Positions 62,995 through 64,000 of a DNA stretch of 64,000 nt are shown here, in pieces. The position numbers were made by a program, and so were the translations under genes. The stretch comes from Bog-473 sp963791995 (GTDB lineage: Bacteria; Actinomycetota; Acidimicrobiia; Acidimicrobiales; RAAP-2): assembly GCA_963791995.1 (NCBI GenBank), contig CAWBUQ010000011.1:62001-126000 (forward strand), given 5' to 3'. Numbering within the stretch: position 1 is the first letter of the stretch; the number at the start of each line of letters is the position of its first letter. Below the pieces are notes generated by a model. That model made no database searches. It saw only the letters and a program-made list of their open reading frames with translations, and was not told where the DNA came from.

Positions 62995-63966
62995 ATGTCC
63001 CAGGTCAACACGGTTCGTGGCCCCATTGACGGAGACAACCTCGGCCGCACCCTTATGCACGAGCACATTTTCGTGCTGAGCCCAGAGATCGAAAAGCCGT
63101 CGAGCGAATGGGACGAGGCCGCCGAGCAGGCGCAGGCAGTGAGCAAGCTGCGCGAGCTCAAGGCCAATGGCATCGATACCCTCGTCGACCTCACGGTCGT
63201 CGGTCTGGGCCGCTATATCCCGCGCATCGCGGCGATCGCCCACGAGGTACCCGAGATCAACGTCGTCGTTGCCACCGGCGTCTACACCTACAACGACGTC
63301 CCGATGTACTTCCATTTCCAAGGGCCGGGGACGATTCTGGGCGGACCCGAGCCGATGGTAGAGCTCTTCGTGCGCGAGATCACGGAAGGCATCGGTGAGA
63401 CCGGCGTGCGAGCATCGATCCTCAAGTGCGCATCCGACCGTCCGGGTATCACGTCTGGTGTCGAGCGGGTCCTGCGGGCCGTCGCGAAGGCGCATCGCGC
63501 CACGGGCGTGCCGATCACGACCCACACGCCCACGCCTCCAGAGCCGTGGGGCCTCGAGCAGCAGCGGATCTTCAAGGAAGAGGGTGTCGACTTGACCAGA
63601 GTCGTCATCGGCCACAGCGGAGGAACCGTCAACACCGAATACCACCTGCAGCTCATCGACAACGGGTCGTTTCTCGGCTTCGATCATTTCGGACTCCCGG
63701 GGATCACATTGGAAGAGCGCGTCGACGCGGTCGCCCGACTGTGTGAGCGTGGCTATGCAGATCGCATCGTGCTCTCGCACGATGCCATGTGTTTCGTCGA
63801 CTGGTTCCCTCGTTCGGTGATGGATGCGTCCAGCAGCTGGCGCTGGACCTACATCAGCGACACCGTGCTCCCGGAGATGCGCGCCCGCGGCATCGGCGAG
63901 GGTGACATCACGAAGATGCTCGTGGACAATCCGCGCATCATCCTGGAGGGAGGCCCAGCGTATTGA
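62995..63966 (+). CDS. Phosphotriesterase-family metallohydrolase
   Basis: 323 residues. Binuclear site motifs: LMHEHIF (HxH), bridging carbamylated-Lys motif ASILKCASD, PITTHTPTPP, VVIGHSGG, and IVLSHDAM (Asp). ATG 62995 has a GGGAAGGGGAGG ribosome-binding site. Members cleave lactones, phosphotriesters or esters; the lactonase branch seems likely from HEH and the absence of OPH-type loops. -10-like TACGAT at 62954. Confidence 0.92.
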   Translation: MSQVNTVRGPIDGDNLGRTLMHEHIFVLSPEIEKPSSEWDEAAEQAQAVSKLRELKANGIDTLVDLTVVGLGRYIPRIAAIAHEVPEINVVVATGVYTYNDVPMYFHFQGPGTILGGPEPMVELFVREITEGIGETGVRASILKCASDRPGITSGVERVLRAVAKAHRATGVPITTHTPTPPEPWGLEQQRIFKEEGVDLTRVVIGHSGGTVNTEYHLQLIDNGSFLGFDHFGLPGITLEERVDAVARLCERGYADRIVLSHDAMCFVDWFPRSVMDASSSWRWTYISDTVLPEMRARGIGEGDITKMLVDNPRIILEGGPAY

Positions 63967-64000
63967 TGCCACCGACCGCGTTCGTCCACCTCACTCCACC

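Overview
The window is high-GC chromosomal DNA with dense, head-to-tail genes, GTG starts and frequent leaderless-type promoters. The order eno, ftsB/divIC-like, DUF501, ppx, the presence of the mini ribosomal proteins bS22 and bL37, and a secreted-repeat family protein point to Actinomycetota, most likely class Acidimicrobiia. The phylum is well supported; the class is an inference. No rRNA or CRISPR array was seen; one tRNA (Gln, TTG) was found.

Layout. 1-12.9 kb: one minus-strand housekeeping array (glmU, prs, rplY, pth, mfd, a SurA-like lipid-side foldase, mazG, eno, a divisome protein, and a DUF501-Ppx/GppA frame that leaves the window). 12.9-17.4 kb: hydrolase, membrane protein, methyltransferase, tRNA-Gln, two-component system. 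17.6-26.8 kb: VOC protein, bS22, ispE-ksgA-RlpA-like, tatD-metG, rsmI-DUF192, bL37, glycerophosphodiesterase, an unknown protein, a SCO1-like lipoprotein and a repeat lipoprotein. 27.7-36.56 kb: an 8.8-kb integrated element in the 3' end of ychF, flanked by a 24-bp direct repeat. It has integrase, excisionase, regulator, a ParB-like protein, a RecA/RepA-like ATPase, an HNH nuclease, unusual inverted repeats, and lower-GC cargo (a DUF2142 membrane protein, a tiny membrane peptide, a truncated repeat protein).

36.5-48.3 kb: ychF, PfkB kinase, PepN aminopeptidase, then a translationally coupled GT4-methyltransferase-prenyltransferase-like cluster and a NRAMP-related transporter coupled to a soluble PRC-barrel/MgtE_N/CBS protein, which together suggest regulated Mg2+ uptake. 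48.6-59.4 kb: acyl-CoA dehydrogenase, LuxR-type regulator, CBS protein, marR-MFS pair, NifU-like scaffold, FAH-family enzyme, HdeD-like protein, C69 peptidase, cytochrome P450, AhpD-like protein, GNAT. 59.4-62.8 kb: a coupled five-gene redox operon (Ser/Thr-rich anchored protein, ApbE flavinyl transferase, ferric-reductase-like membrane cytochrome, NuoF-like flavoprotein, ferredoxin), the best candidate here for an under-described system. 63 kb: a phosphotriesterase-family hydrolase.

A strong caveat: about 24 genes carry about 40 reading-frame breaks, nearly all single extra bases, with the protein sequence continuing intact in another frame. Essential genes (pth, metG) are hit. This looks like residual insertion errors in a long-read assembly rather than gene decay, so most broken genes are annotated here across their full length, with the break positions stated.
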